A DNA stretch of 64,000 bases from Cerasibacillus sp036516575 (GTDB lineage Bacteria; Bacillota; Bacilli; Bacillales; Amphibacillaceae): the NCBI RefSeq assembly GCF_036516575.1, contig NZ_DATBTY010000024.1, forward strand, positions 1-64,000. The letters are read 5' to 3'. A model generated the notes under the pieces. The model searched no databases, was not told the DNA's origin, and saw only the letters and a program-made list of their open reading frames with translations. Every line of letters begins with the position of its first letter. Position 1 is the stretch's first letter. This document shows positions 8,174 to 16,416 of the stretch, piece after piece. A program made the translations under genes and the position numbers.

Positions 8174-9643
8174 ATGACAAAAGAAGTCCGCGTACGCTAT
8201 GCACCAAGTCCAACAGGTCATTTACATATTGGGAATGCACGTACGGCTTTGTTTAATTATTTATATGCTAGACATTTTAATGGGAAATTTATCATTCGTA
8301 TTGAAGATACGGATGAGAAACGAAATGTTGAAGGCGGCGAGGAAAGTCAATTAAAATACTTAAAATGGCTAGGCCTTGACTGGGATGAAGGGGCTGACAT
8401 TGGCGGTGATTATGGACCATATCGCCAAATGGAACGCCTTGAAATTTATCAAAAATATATTGATGAGTTATTGGAAAAAGGTCTAGCTTACAAATGCTAT
8501 ATGACAGAGGAAGAACTCGAACAGGAACGTGAAGAACAAAGAGCTCGCGGCGAAATGCCGAAGTATTCTGGCGCGCATCGGAATTTAACAAAAGAACAGA
8601 TTGCACAATTTGAAGCAGAAGGCAGAAAGCCGAGTATTCGCTTCCGTGTGCCAGATGATGTGACCTATACTTTTAATGATATCGTTCGTGGCGACATTTC
8701 ATTTGAATCCAGTGATGTTGGTGACTGGGTAATGGTCAAGAAAAACGGCATTCCAACATATAATTTTGCTGTTGTCATTGATGATCATTTGATGGAGATT
8801 TCTCACGTGTTACGTGGAGAAGAACATATTTCAAACACACCACGACAATTGATGGTTTATGAGGCATTCGGTTGGGAGCCACCGACATTTGGTCATATGA
8901 CATTGATCTTGAATGAAGACCGTAAGAAATTAAGTAAACGTGATCAACATATCATGCAATTTATTGAGCAATATAAAGATATGGGTTACTTGCCAGAGGC
9001 TTTATTTAACTTTATTACATTACTTGGTTGGTCACCAGTTGGCGAGGAAGAGATTTTTGATCAAGATAAATTAATTGAGATATTTGATCCAAATCGCCTG
9101 TCAACCTCTGCTGCTATATTTGATCAACAAAAGTTAAAATGGATGAATGGAGAATATATCAAGAAATTAGCTCCTGAAGAAGCTGTTTCTTTAGCATTGC
9201 CATATTTGATTGAAGCTGGAAAACTTTCAAAAGATATGGATGAAGCAAAACGCGAATGGGCAGAGAGACTCATTCATCTATACCAAGAGCAGTTACACTA
9301 CGGCAAAGAAATTGTTGAACTGACAGACATGTTCTTTAAAACAGCTATCACATACGATGAAGCAGCAATGGACGTATTAAAGGAAGAACAGGTTCCAGAG
9401 GTTCTTCAAGTGTTTACTGACAAATTGATTCATTTAGATGAATTTAAAGAAGCGAACATTAAAGCGCAAATAAAGGCTACCCAAAAAGAAACAGGGCACC
9501 GAGGGAAAAAATTGTTTATGCCAATCCGTGTTGCTACAACAGGTCAAAAGCACGGGCCAGAGTTACCATTAGCGATTGAATTACTTGGAAAAGATGTTAT
9601 TGTAAGCCGCTTAGATGATGTGTTGAAGAAGTTGAATGCATAA
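8174..9643 (+). CDS. gltX: Glutamyl-tRNA synthetase
   Basis: 489 residues with class I synthetase signatures: the HIGH-type motif HLHIGNART at residues 16-24 and the KMSKS-type motif KLSKRD near residue 255. It charges tRNA-Glu, and in Bacillus relatives also tRNA-Gln, which is then amidated. The length is normal. The ATG follows GGAAGGGG. The gene stands alone between the yacL terminator and the cysteine T-box leader. Confidence 0.97.
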   Translation: MTKEVRVRYAPSPTGHLHIGNARTALFNYLYARHFNGKFIIRIEDTDEKRNVEGGEESQLKYLKWLGLDWDEGADIGGDYGPYRQMERLEIYQKYIDELLEKGLAYKCYMTEEELEQEREEQRARGEMPKYSGAHRNLTKEQIAQFEAEGRKPSIRFRVPDDVTYTFNDIVRGDISFESSDVGDWVMVKKNGIPTYNFAVVIDDHLMEISHVLRGEEHISNTPRQLMVYEAFGWEPPTFGHMTLILNEDRKKLSKRDQHIMQFIEQYKDMGYLPEALFNFITLLGWSPVGEEEIFDQDKLIEIFDPNRLSTSAAIFDQQKLKWMNGEYIKKLAPEEAVSLALPYLIEAGKLSKDMDEAKREWAERLIHLYQEQLHYGKEIVELTDMFFKTAITYDEAAMDVLKEEQVPEVLQVFTDKLIHLDEFKEANIKAQIKATQKETGHRGKKLFMPIRVATTGQKHGPELPLAIELLGKDVIVSRLDDVLKKLNA

Positions 9644-9720
9644 ATAAAAAAAGGCAGCCACATCATTCATTTCGGTTCACATAATGAAATAAATATAATA
9701 TAGTAATATCACATACTTGT

Positions 9721-9962
9721 GCGTTGAAGAGGGAAAGTAAAAAATAAATCGGTTACCCAGAGAGAACCACCTAGGCTGTAAGTGGTTTTAACCGCTATTT
9801 TTGAAATGCTCCTCTGAGCCCGTCATGGAATTAAAGTATATGACGGCGGTACTCTACCGTTATTTAGAGATTGAGCTGGGGGAGATGATTGCTTTTCCTC
9901 AATCAGAGTGGAACCGCGCAAATGAGCGTCTCTGTGTTAAAACACAGAGACGCTTTTTTTTA
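9721..9962 (+). promoter_or_regulatory. T-box leader, cysteine-specific, upstream of cysE-cysS
   Basis: A complete T-box leader can be traced. Stem I starts at GAAGAGGGAAAGTA (about 9725) and includes CCAGAGAG. The specifier loop GAAATGCTCC carries TGC, a cysteine codon, at 9807-9809. The T-box sequence AGAGTGGAACCGCG has the TGGA bulge at 9909-9912, complementary to a tRNA ending UCCA, as in tRNA-Cys. A 13-bp terminator stem (9926-9938 with 9941-9953) and a T-run follow. Uncharged tRNA-Cys should therefore switch on cysE and cysS. Confidence 0.95.
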
Positions 9963-9986
9963 TCAAATGAGAAGGAGGTTTAGAAG

Positions 9987-10655
9987 ATGGGTATTTTTAA
10001 GCGGATGAAGGAGGATATGGATGTCGTTTTTGAACAGGACCCAGCGGCACGTACGTATATAGAGGTGTTCTTGACATATTCAGGTTTACATGCCATATGG
10101 TGGCACCGCATAGCACATGCGTTTTTTAAACGGAAAATGTTCTTTATTGCTCGTGCTATATCACAAATTAATCGCTTTTTAACAGGAATCGAGATACATC
10201 CGGGAGCTAAAATAGGCAGACGCTTTTTCATTGACCACGGCATGGGTGTTGTCATTGGTGAAACATGTGAAATCGGTGATGATGTGACTGTGTTTCAAGG
10301 TGTTACATTAGGCGGAACTGGAAAAGAAAAAGGAAAGCGTCACCCAACGATAGAGGATCATGCACTCATTGCCACTGGTGCGAAAGTGCTTGGATCGATT
10401 ACAGTTGGTGAATATGCACGAATTGGAGCTGGTTCAGTCGTGTTAAAGGATGTCCCTGAACATGCGACAGTGGTCGGCATTCCAGGGAGAGTCGTTCGGC
10501 AACACGGTAAAAAGGTAGAGAAAACATTAGATCATCATAAATTACCAGACCCGATTCAAGATCGTTTCAATCACTTACAAAAAGAAATAGAAGCATTAAA
10601 AAAAGAGCTTGCTCAAAGAAAGGAAGGGGAACGACATGACGATTCAAATTTTTAA
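9987..10655 (+). CDS. cysE: Serine O-acetyltransferase
   Basis: 222 residues. Left-handed beta-helix hexapeptide repeats are evident at about residues 65-165 (IHPGAKIG, VVIGETCEIGDDVTVFQGV, LGGTGKEKGKRHP, RIGAGSVVL). It makes O-acetylserine from serine and acetyl-CoA, the first step of cysteine synthesis. The ATG follows GAAGGAGG. It is controlled by the cysteine T-box just upstream and overlaps cysS by 20 bases. Confidence 0.96.
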   Translation: MGIFKRMKEDMDVVFEQDPAARTYIEVFLTYSGLHAIWWHRIAHAFFKRKMFFIARAISQINRFLTGIEIHPGAKIGRRFFIDHGMGVVIGETCEIGDDVTVFQGVTLGGTGKEKGKRHPTIEDHALIATGAKVLGSITVGEYARIGAGSVVLKDVPEHATVVGIPGRVVRQHGKKVEKTLDHHKLPDPIQDRFNHLQKEIEALKKELAQRKEGERHDDSNF

Positions 10656-12039
10656 CACATTAACAAGGGAAAAAGAAACCTTTAAGCCAATTGAAGAAGG
10701 AAAGGTACGGATGTATGTCTGTGGCCCAACGGTATATAATTATATTCATATTGGAAATGCGCGACCTGCTATTGTTTTTGATACGGTAAGACGTTATTTA
10801 GAGTTTAAGGGCTATGATGTGACATATGTCCTTAATTTCACTGATATTGATGACAAAATCATTCACGCGGCAAATGAAGCGGGTGAAGATGCCAAAACGA
10901 TTGCGGATCGCTATATTAAAGCTTATAAGGAAGATGTTGCAGCACTAGGAGTTAATAAAGCGACTTACCACCCACGTGTAACTGAAACAATTGAAGATAT
11001 TATTCGTTTTATCGAGGGATTGATTGAAAAAGGTTATGCTTATGAAGTAGACGGTGATGTTTACTTTAAACCGAGAGCTTTTGAGGATTATGGGAAACTA
11101 TCACATCAATCAATTGATGAATTACGAGCTGGTGCACGTATTCAAGTTGGTGAGAAGAAAAATGATCCACTCGATTTTGCATTGTGGAAAAAGGCAAAAA
11201 AAGATGAAGTGGCTTGGGATTCACCGTGGGGGAAAGGGCGTCCGGGTTGGCATATCGAGTGCTCTACGATGGCAAAGAAATATCTAGGAGAGACAATTGA
11301 TATTCACGCAGGTGGTCAAGACTTAACTTTCCCACATCATGAAAATGAAATTGCACAATCAGAGGCTAAAACGGGCAAACCTTTTGCAAATTATTGGATG
11401 CATAATGGCTATATCAACATTAATAATGAAAAGATGTCAAAATCTCTTGGCAATTTCGTTTTAACACGTGAATTGTTAAAATGGCATGATCCAAAAATTA
11501 TCCGCTTCTTTATGTTAAGTGTTCACTATCGTCATCCAATTAACTTTTCGGAAGAATTGTTAGAGGGAGCTAAACAGAGCTTTGATCGAATTCAAACAGC
11601 ATATTTTAACTTAGAACATCGTAAAAAGGTAAGTATGAATTTAACGAAAGATAACACCGAATGGCTTGAAAAAATTGGATTATTAAAAGAAAAATTTGAA
11701 GCGGCCATGGATGATGATTTTAATACAGCTAATGCCATATCTGTTTTATTTGATGTAACAAAAGAAGCCAATCTATATGTTGAACAGGATCAAACAGCAA
11801 CAAGTGTAATCGATGCCTTCCAGAATACGATTCAAGCAATGCTTGGTATATTGGGTATAACACTGGAGGAAGAAGAAGCATTGTTAGATGAGGATATTGA
11901 ACGTTTAATTGAAGAAAGAAATGAAGCACGGAAAAATCGCGATTTTGCACGTGCTGATGAAATTAGAGATCTTTTAAAAGAAAAGCAGATAATATTGGAG
12001 GATACGCCTCAAGGTGTCCGGTGGAAAAGAGGTCAATAA
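10636..12039 (+). CDS. cysS: Cysteinyl-tRNA synthetase
   Basis: 467 residues from the ATG at 10636, which has AGGAAGGGGA just upstream and lies inside the end of cysE. Class I motifs are HIGNARP near residue 37 and KMSKSLGN near 267. Zinc ligands include the Cys of CGPTVYNY near the N-terminus, the Cys of HIECST and a His in FPHHENE. It charges tRNA-Cys. Placing it with cysE behind one T-box ties cysteine synthesis to tRNA-Cys charging. Confidence 0.97.
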   Translation: MTIQIFNTLTREKETFKPIEEGKVRMYVCGPTVYNYIHIGNARPAIVFDTVRRYLEFKGYDVTYVLNFTDIDDKIIHAANEAGEDAKTIADRYIKAYKEDVAALGVNKATYHPRVTETIEDIIRFIEGLIEKGYAYEVDGDVYFKPRAFEDYGKLSHQSIDELRAGARIQVGEKKNDPLDFALWKKAKKDEVAWDSPWGKGRPGWHIECSTMAKKYLGETIDIHAGGQDLTFPHHENEIAQSEAKTGKPFANYWMHNGYININNEKMSKSLGNFVLTRELLKWHDPKIIRFFMLSVHYRHPINFSEELLEGAKQSFDRIQTAYFNLEHRKKVSMNLTKDNTEWLEKIGLLKEKFEAAMDDDFNTANAISVLFDVTKEANLYVEQDQTATSVIDAFQNTIQAMLGILGITLEEEEALLDEDIERLIEERNEARKNRDFARADEIRDLLKEKQIILEDTPQGVRWKRGQ

Positions 12040-12446
12040 TGAAACTTGATGTTAAACAAATGAAAAGTTTGGCACTTGCTTATATGGGTGATGCTGTTTA
12101 CGAAGTTTATGTACGTGAGTATTTATTGAAATCTGGCGAAATCAAGCCAAATGAGCTACATCAAAGAGCGGTTACTTTTGTTTCGGCAAAAGCTCAGGCT
12201 AATGTCATATTAGCCTGGCTTGAGACCGACTTTCTAACAGAAGAAGAAAGGAAAGTCACGATTCGTGGACGTAATGCGAAATCCGGATCAATTCCAAAGA
12301 ATGCAAGTGTGCAAGCTTACCGTTATTCCACAGCATTTGAAACGTTAATAGGCTATCATTATTTACTCGGTAACAAAGAAAGACTAAATACGTTGTTAAA
12401 AAAAGCGGTTGACCATTTAGATGTTCAGAAGGGAGGAAGCTTATGA
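12039..12446 (+). CDS. mrnC: Mini-ribonuclease 3
   Basis: 135 residues with an RNase III catalytic fold (LAYMGDAVYEVYVREYL at the start and RGRNAKSG further on) but no double-stranded-RNA-binding domain, which defines Mini-III. In B. subtilis it matures 23S rRNA ends. The ATG at 12039 overlaps the cysS stop as TAATG, and AGAGGTC is placed upstream. It continues the cys transcript and is followed by rlmB with a 4-base overlap. Confidence 0.94.
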   Translation: MKLDVKQMKSLALAYMGDAVYEVYVREYLLKSGEIKPNELHQRAVTFVSAKAQANVILAWLETDFLTEEERKVTIRGRNAKSGSIPKNASVQAYRYSTAFETLIGYHYLLGNKERLNTLLKKAVDHLDVQKGGSL

Positions 12447-13195
12447 TGAAAGAGGAAATGATTATTGGCCGAAATCCAGTCATAGAGGCATTAAAATCAG
12501 GCCGAGCGATTCATAAAATATTAATTTCGGAACAATTAAATGCTCATGCACGTCGGGAAATCAACCGTCTAAGTAAAAGAGTCAATGCTGTTATCCAACA
12601 AGTGCCGAAGCATAAGCTCAATCAATTATCAAAAGGTAACCACCAAGGAATTGTGGCATTTGTAGCTTCTTATGAATACGCACAGCTGGATGATTTATTT
12701 GCAATCGCTAATGAACGCAATGAAGATCCCTTCTTTATTATTTTAGATGAATTAGAGGATCCACATAACTTAGGTTCCATTTTAAGAACAGCTGATGCGA
12801 CAGGGGCGCATGGCGTTATTATCCCAAAGCGCCGTGCTGTCGGTTTAACAGAAACAGTTGCTAAAACATCAGCCGGGGCAATTGAATACGTCCCAGTTGT
12901 TCGCGTAACGAATATCGCTCAAACAATTGATCACTTAAAAGAGAAAAATCTTTGGATTGTAGGTACAGCTGGAGAAGCTAAAGAGGATTATCGGTCACTA
13001 GATTTAACGATACCTCTTGCCATTGTGATTGGAAATGAAGGAAAAGGGATTAGCCGCCTAGTCAAAGAAAAATGTGACTGGCTAGTGAAGCTCCCAATGG
13101 TTGGACATGTGCAATCACTTAACGCATCAGTAGCTTGTAGCTTGTTACTGTATGAAGTATATCGCAAGCGTCATCCCATAAGCGCCCAAACATGA
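12443..13195 (+). CDS. rlmB: 23S rRNA 2'-O-ribose methyltransferase (TrmH/SpoU family, RlmB type)
   Basis: 250 residues. An N-terminal L30e-like substrate-binding domain (about 1-75) is followed by a SpoU methyltransferase domain with the SPOUT motifs LDELEDPHNLGSILRTADA, IVIGNEGKGIS and LPMVGHVQSLNASVA. The deep trefoil knot made by the last motif binds SAM. By family and synteny it modifies a G in 23S rRNA. The start is ATG at 12443 or 12446, after GGGAGG. It overlaps its neighbours on both sides, so it belongs to the cysES operon. Confidence 0.93.
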   Translation: MMKEEMIIGRNPVIEALKSGRAIHKILISEQLNAHARREINRLSKRVNAVIQQVPKHKLNQLSKGNHQGIVAFVASYEYAQLDDLFAIANERNEDPFFIILDELEDPHNLGSILRTADATGAHGVIIPKRRAVGLTETVAKTSAGAIEYVPVVRVTNIAQTIDHLKEKNLWIVGTAGEAKEDYRSLDLTIPLAIVIGNEGKGISRLVKEKCDWLVKLPMVGHVQSLNASVACSLLLYEVYRKRHPISAQT

Positions 13196-13701
13196 TTTAT
13201 CTTGTAGTAGATGGCTATAACATTATTGGAGCGTGGGAAGAATTACAAAGATTAAAAGAAAAGGATATCGGACAAGCTCGTGATCGCTTACTTGATATGA
13301 TGGCTGAATATCAGGCTTATTCAGGCTATCGTGTAATTGTTGTATTCGATGCTTATTATGTCAAAGGGAAAGCATCGAAATATCGAAAGTACAAGCTTGA
13401 TATTATTTTTACAAAAGAAAAAGAAACAGCCGATGAGTGTATCGAAAGACTCGTCAAAGAGCTACATAATGTTCGTGATAAAGTGTATGTAGCGACATCA
13501 GATTATGACGAACAGCGAACGATTTTTGGAAGTGGGGCTTTGAGGAAATCAGCTAGAGAGCTCTATATCGAGATGGAATCGATGCAACAGGATATTAGAA
13601 ATTGCATAACAAATCAAAGTCAACTCAAACCCCCTTCCAAGATTCCTTTAGACCCGAAAGTCCAAGAAGTTTTCGAAAAATGGCGCCGCGGCAGAAAGTA
13701 A
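13192..13701 (+). CDS. rae1: Ribosome-dependent mRNA endonuclease Rae1 (YacP, NYN domain)
   Basis: 169 residues with a NYN/PIN-like nuclease fold: VVDGYNIIGAW at the start and acidic residues in VVFDAYY and TSDYDEQ. The B. subtilis counterpart cleaves mRNA in the ribosomal A site. The ATG overlaps the rlmB stop by 4 bases. It appears to be the last gene of the cys operon; sigH after it has its own promoter. Confidence 0.9.
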   Translation: MIYLVVDGYNIIGAWEELQRLKEKDIGQARDRLLDMMAEYQAYSGYRVIVVFDAYYVKGKASKYRKYKLDIIFTKEKETADECIERLVKELHNVRDKVYVATSDYDEQRTIFGSGALRKSARELYIEMESMQQDIRNCITNQSQLKPPSKIPLDPKVQEVFEKWRRGRK

Positions 13702-13779
13702 CTAGCCCTAAAGACCTAAAATAACCCTACGGATTATTGGTAATTTTATAAATTGAGCGAAAATACCTATCACATTTTA

Positions 13780-13808
13780 TTGAGAAATTATCCTCTATAT
13801 TGTATAAT
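13780..13808 (+). promoter_or_regulatory. SigA promoter of sigH
   Basis: TTGAGA (13780-13785), a 17-bp spacer and TATAAT (13803-13808), 43 bp before the GTG start of sigH. Confidence 0.8.
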
Positions 13809-13851
13809 AGTTCCATAATTGCCAACAATTTGGTGGGGGAGGGCATACCAG

Positions 13852-14526
13852 GTGAGTGTAAAGCAACTTAGGGCTCGTTCGAATCAAATCCATCGTCTTA
13901 AAGATGAGGAATTGATTCAATTAATCCATCGAGGATGTGGACAAGCAATAGACTTTCTAATCAATAGGTACAAACATGTTGTTAGAGCAAAATCACACAC
14001 ATATTTTATCGTTGGAGCAGATCGTGAAGATATTTTTCAAGAAGGTATGATTGGTTTGTATAAGGCGATTCGTGATTACGATGCAGAGAAGTTGACGTCG
14101 TTTCGTGGGTTTGCAGATATTTGTATTACGAGGCAAATCATCACGGCGATAAAAGCTGCGACGAGACAAAAACATATCCCACTAAATTCTTATGTTTCCT
14201 TGGACAAACCAATTTATGATGAAGACTCAGATCGGACATTATTGGATACGATTGCGGGTTCGGAAACAACCGATCCACAAGAATTGCTTGTTTATCAAGA
14301 AAAGCAAGGATATATCCACCTTAAGTTAACTCAGTCTTTAAGTGACCTTGAGAGAAGGGTACTTGTTTTATACCTCGATGGGAAGTCCTATGAGGAAATA
14401 TCGACAGAACTAAAAAGACATGTTAAGTCCATAGACAATGCATTACAACGGGTAAAGCGTAAGTTAGGTGAGTTTCATCGTTCTGGAGAAGTGATTCTAT
14501 CATTTAATGAATATGTCGACTATTGA
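13852..14526 (+). CDS. sigH: RNA polymerase sigma-H factor
   Basis: 224 residues from a GTG preceded by GGGGGAGGG. Region 2 (FIVGADREDIFQEGMIGLYKA) and the segment DKPIYDEDSDRTLLDTI are nearly identical to B. subtilis SigH, and region 4 (LSDLERRVLVLYLDGKSYEEI) is complete. SigH directs transition-phase, early sporulation and competence genes. Its intact state contrasts with the missing disA. Its stop codon overlaps the promoter of rpmG. Confidence 0.94.
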   Translation: MSVKQLRARSNQIHRLKDEELIQLIHRGCGQAIDFLINRYKHVVRAKSHTYFIVGADREDIFQEGMIGLYKAIRDYDAEKLTSFRGFADICITRQIITAIKAATRQKHIPLNSYVSLDKPIYDEDSDRTLLDTIAGSETTDPQELLVYQEKQGYIHLKLTQSLSDLERRVLVLYLDGKSYEEISTELKRHVKSIDNALQRVKRKLGEFHRSGEVILSFNEYVDY

Positions 14527-14552
14527 CATTGATAACTTAGACATGCTACATT
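14523..14552 (+). promoter_or_regulatory. SigA promoter of rpmG-secE
   Basis: TTGACA (14523-14528), an 18-bp spacer and TACATT (14547-14552) preceded by TG at 14544-14545. The -35 overlaps the sigH stop codon. Confidence 0.65.
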
Positions 14553-14585
14553 AAAGTGAGCATATCCCGAGAACGGGGTGACAGG

Positions 14586-14735
14586 ATGAATAAGAAGATA
14601 ACTTTAGCGTGTACACATTGTGCCAGCCGAAATTATACGACGAATAAGAACGTATCACAACAATCTGCACGCTTGGAAGTTAGAAAGTTTTGCAAAACAT
14701 GTGGCAAACATACGTGGCATCGTGAAACTAAATGA
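14586..14735 (+). CDS. rpmG: 50S ribosomal protein L33
   Basis: A 49-residue protein that begins MNKKITLACTHCASRNYTT. CTHC and CKTC make the zinc-binding (C+) form of L33. It sits in the 50S subunit near the E site. The start follows CGGGGTGACAGG. Its position between sigH and secE corresponds to B. subtilis rpmGB. The zinc form implies possible replacement by a zinc-free paralog during zinc starvation, but no such paralog is in this window. Confidence 0.94.
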   Translation: MNKKITLACTHCASRNYTTNKNVSQQSARLEVRKFCKTCGKHTWHRETK

Positions 14736-14777
14736 TAGATTAGAGCTTCTAGCGAAGATTGGGAGGTACAAAAGACT

Positions 14778-14948
14778 ATGTTTAAATTTTTAAAAGATGT
14801 TACACGAGAGATGAGAAAAGTTTCTTGGCCAAAAGGTAGTGAATTAACAAGTTATACGATTACCGTTATTGCGACAGTTGCTTTCGTGGCTATATTCTTT
14901 TTTATTGTTGACCTTGGTATTACACAAGTAATTGAGTGGGTTCGCTAA
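14778..14948 (+). CDS. secE: Preprotein translocase subunit SecE
   Basis: A 56-residue, single-membrane-segment protein. The N-terminal amphipathic FLKDVTREMRKVSWPKGSEL is the conserved SecE clamp sequence, followed by a hydrophobic helix at about residues 27-50. With SecY (41190-42479) and SecG it forms the protein export channel. ATG follows GGGAGG. It is probably co-transcribed with rpmG. A promoter and terminator lie between it and nusG. Confidence 0.94.
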   Translation: MFKFLKDVTREMRKVSWPKGSELTSYTITVIATVAFVAIFFFIVDLGITQVIEWVR

Positions 14949-14968
14949 GTAGCTTTTGGACTTATATT

Positions 14969-14999
14969 TTGAATAAATGTATGATAAATATGTTATAAT
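14969..14999 (+). promoter_or_regulatory. Promoter upstream of nusG
   Basis: An extended -10 (TGT TATAAT, 14991-14999) has TTGAAT at 14969-14974, 19 bp before the -10. It lies only about 20 bases before a terminator hairpin, so its transcripts would meet the hairpin almost at once. Confidence 0.55.
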
Positions 15000-15017
15000 G
15001 CTATATATACCTATTAC

Positions 15018-15045
15018 AAAAAAACCCGACATAACGGGTTTTTTA
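15018..15045 (+). terminator. Terminator or attenuator between secE and nusG
   Basis: AAAAACCCG and CGGGTTTTTT enclose a short ACATAA loop. The T-run is strong. It may end secE transcripts or attenuate transcription into nusG. Confidence 0.75.
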
Positions 15046-15126
15046 AATTGTTTAAATATCACGATACAGATGTGCCTTATATGTTTAGAAATAGAGTTTA
15101 TTGAATTTTAAGGGAGGGAAAGCAGG

Positions 15127-15660
15127 ATGGATAAGAAATGGTATGTCATTCATACGTATTCTGGTTACGAAAATAAAGTAAAGACTAACTTAGAAAAACG
15201 TGTAGAAACGATGGGAATGGAAGATAAAATTTTCCGCGTTATCGTTCCAGAAGAAGAAAAAACAGAAATAAAAGATGGAAAGAAAAAAGTAACGAAGAAG
15301 AAGGTTTTTCCCGGATATGTTTTAACCGAAATGATTATGACAGACGATTCATGGTATGTTGTCCGAAACACACCAGGTGTTACTGGGTTTATCGGATCAA
15401 GTGGTGGAGGAACAAAGCCAACACCGTTATTACCACATGAAGTCGACGGTATTCTAAAACAAATGGGCTTAGCCGGCCAAGAGTATCAAGTTGATTTCGA
15501 GATTAAGGAAAACGTCCGAGTGACTGATGGTCCGTTTGCTAACTTTACAGGAACGATTGAGTCGATTGATACTGATAAGCAAAAAGTAAAAGTACATGTC
15601 AATATGTTTGGTCGCGATACACCAGTTGAATTGGAATTTGGCCAAATTGAAAAGTTATAA
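15127..15660 (+). CDS. nusG: Transcription elongation/pausing factor NusG
   Basis: 177 residues. An NGN domain (WYVIHTYSGYENKVKTNLE at the start, GYVLTEM near residue 65) is followed by a C-terminal KOW domain (VRVTDGPFANFTGTIESID, about 125-175). NusG binds RNA polymerase and affects pausing and termination. The ATG follows AGGGAGGGAAAG. It stands between an attenuator-like hairpin and the promoter of rplKA. Confidence 0.97.
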   Translation: MDKKWYVIHTYSGYENKVKTNLEKRVETMGMEDKIFRVIVPEEEKTEIKDGKKKVTKKKVFPGYVLTEMIMTDDSWYVVRNTPGVTGFIGSSGGGTKPTPLLPHEVDGILKQMGLAGQEYQVDFEIKENVRVTDGPFANFTGTIESIDTDKQKVKVHVNMFGRDTPVELEFGQIEKL

Positions 15661-15672
15661 CGACTGAAACAC

Positions 15673-15701
15673 TTGCAAAAATGAAAGAAACATGCTAAAA
15701 T
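15673..15701 (+). promoter_or_regulatory. SigA promoter of rplK-rplA
   Basis: TTGCAA (15673-15678), a 17-bp spacer and TAAAAT (15696-15701) with the extended TGC just before the -10. Confidence 0.75.
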
Positions 15702-15751
15702 CTTTTTGTTATTCATGTTCTGTTCTAATCGGTAGAACGGAAAGATTTAGA

Positions 15752-15786
15752 GTGGGAGGAGAAATAATAGGTTCTCCTATTACCAC
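15752..15786 (+). promoter_or_regulatory. Possible L1-binding leader structure before rplK
   Basis: GTGGGAGG (15752-15759) can pair through GTGG with CCAC (15783-15786), with an inner AATAGG/CCTATT hairpin. The same GTGGGAGG...ACCAC layout recurs before rplA, and it resembles the L1 stalk base of 23S rRNA as I remember it. The regulatory role is inferred. Confidence 0.4.
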
Positions 15787-15813
15787 ATCACGGACTTTAA
15801 GGAGGTGTGTCTC

Positions 15814-16239
15814 GTGGCTAAAAAAGTTATTCAAGTTGTAAAATTACAGATTCCTGCAGCTAAAGCAAATCCTGCACCACCAGTAGGGCCAGCATTAGGT
15901 CAAGCAGGTATTAATATCATGGGATTCTGTAAAGAATTTAATGCGCGTACACAAGAACAGGCAGGATTAGTTATTCCTGTAGAAATTACTGTTTTTGAAG
16001 ATCGTTCTTTCACATTTATTACTAAAACACCACCAGCTTCTGTACTACTGAAAAAAGAAGCGGGAATTGATAAAGCATCTGGTGAACCGAATCGTAATAA
16101 AGTAGCAACGGTAAAACGTGACAAAGTTAAAGAAATTGCAGAATTAAAAATGCAAGATTTAAACGCAGCTGATGTTGAAGCGGCCATGCGCATGGTTGAA
16201 GGAACAGCGCGTAGTATGGGAATCACGATTGAAGATTAA
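15814..16239 (+). CDS. rplK: 50S ribosomal protein L11
   Basis: 141 residues from the GTG after AAGGAGGTG. The proline-rich N-terminal domain (PAAKANPAPPVGPALGQAG) and C-terminal RNA-binding domain (about 75-141) are complete. L11 sits at the GTPase centre and is needed for RelA activation and release-factor action. It has its own promoter and a structured leader, and rplA follows after a partly terminating hairpin. Confidence 0.97.
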   Translation: MAKKVIQVVKLQIPAAKANPAPPVGPALGQAGINIMGFCKEFNARTQEQAGLVIPVEITVFEDRSFTFITKTPPASVLLKKEAGIDKASGEPNRNKVATVKRDKVKEIAELKMQDLNAADVEAAMRMVEGTARSMGITIED

Positions 16240-16254
16240 TTTTGAAATCTAACA

Positions 16255-16290
16255 GGTTGCGGCAAGTTAGCATTCAACTCGCAACCTTTT
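16255..16290 (+). terminator. Hairpin/partial terminator between rplK and rplA
   Basis: GGTTGCG (16255-16261) pairs with CGCAACC (16280-16286), with inner AGTT/AACT pairing, followed by TTTTC. The T-run is short, so partial termination that adjusts the L11:L1 ratio is possible. Confidence 0.55.
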
Positions 16291-16372
16291 CGTATGATGA
16301 TACCCTCTGTATGTCGGAGGGTGTTTTATAGTCATCTAAGCTTTATAAAGGCTCGTGTTCGTGCTTTTATAA

Positions 16373-16398
16373 GTGGGAGGTCAAACCGTTATAACCAC
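16373..16398 (+). promoter_or_regulatory. Possible L1-binding leader structure before rplA
   Basis: GTGGGAGGTCAAACC (16373-16387) followed by CCAC at 16395-16398 can form a GTGG/CCAC helix with an inner GGT/ACC. It lies 18 bases before the rplA start and matches the layout in front of rplK. L1 autoregulation is known in other bacteria; its use here is inferred. Confidence 0.45.
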
Positions 16399-16416
16399 AA
16401 TAGAGGAGGAAATATA

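Noticed and set aside
9801..9983. 60-codon frame starting inside the cysteine T-box leader
   Set aside because: It spans the specifier loop, antiterminator and terminator of a clear T-box and has no ribosome binding site.
16294..16416. N-terminal extension of the rplA frame
   Set aside because: The extension covers leader hairpins, while the ATG at 16417 has AGAGGAGG and gives the standard L1 start.
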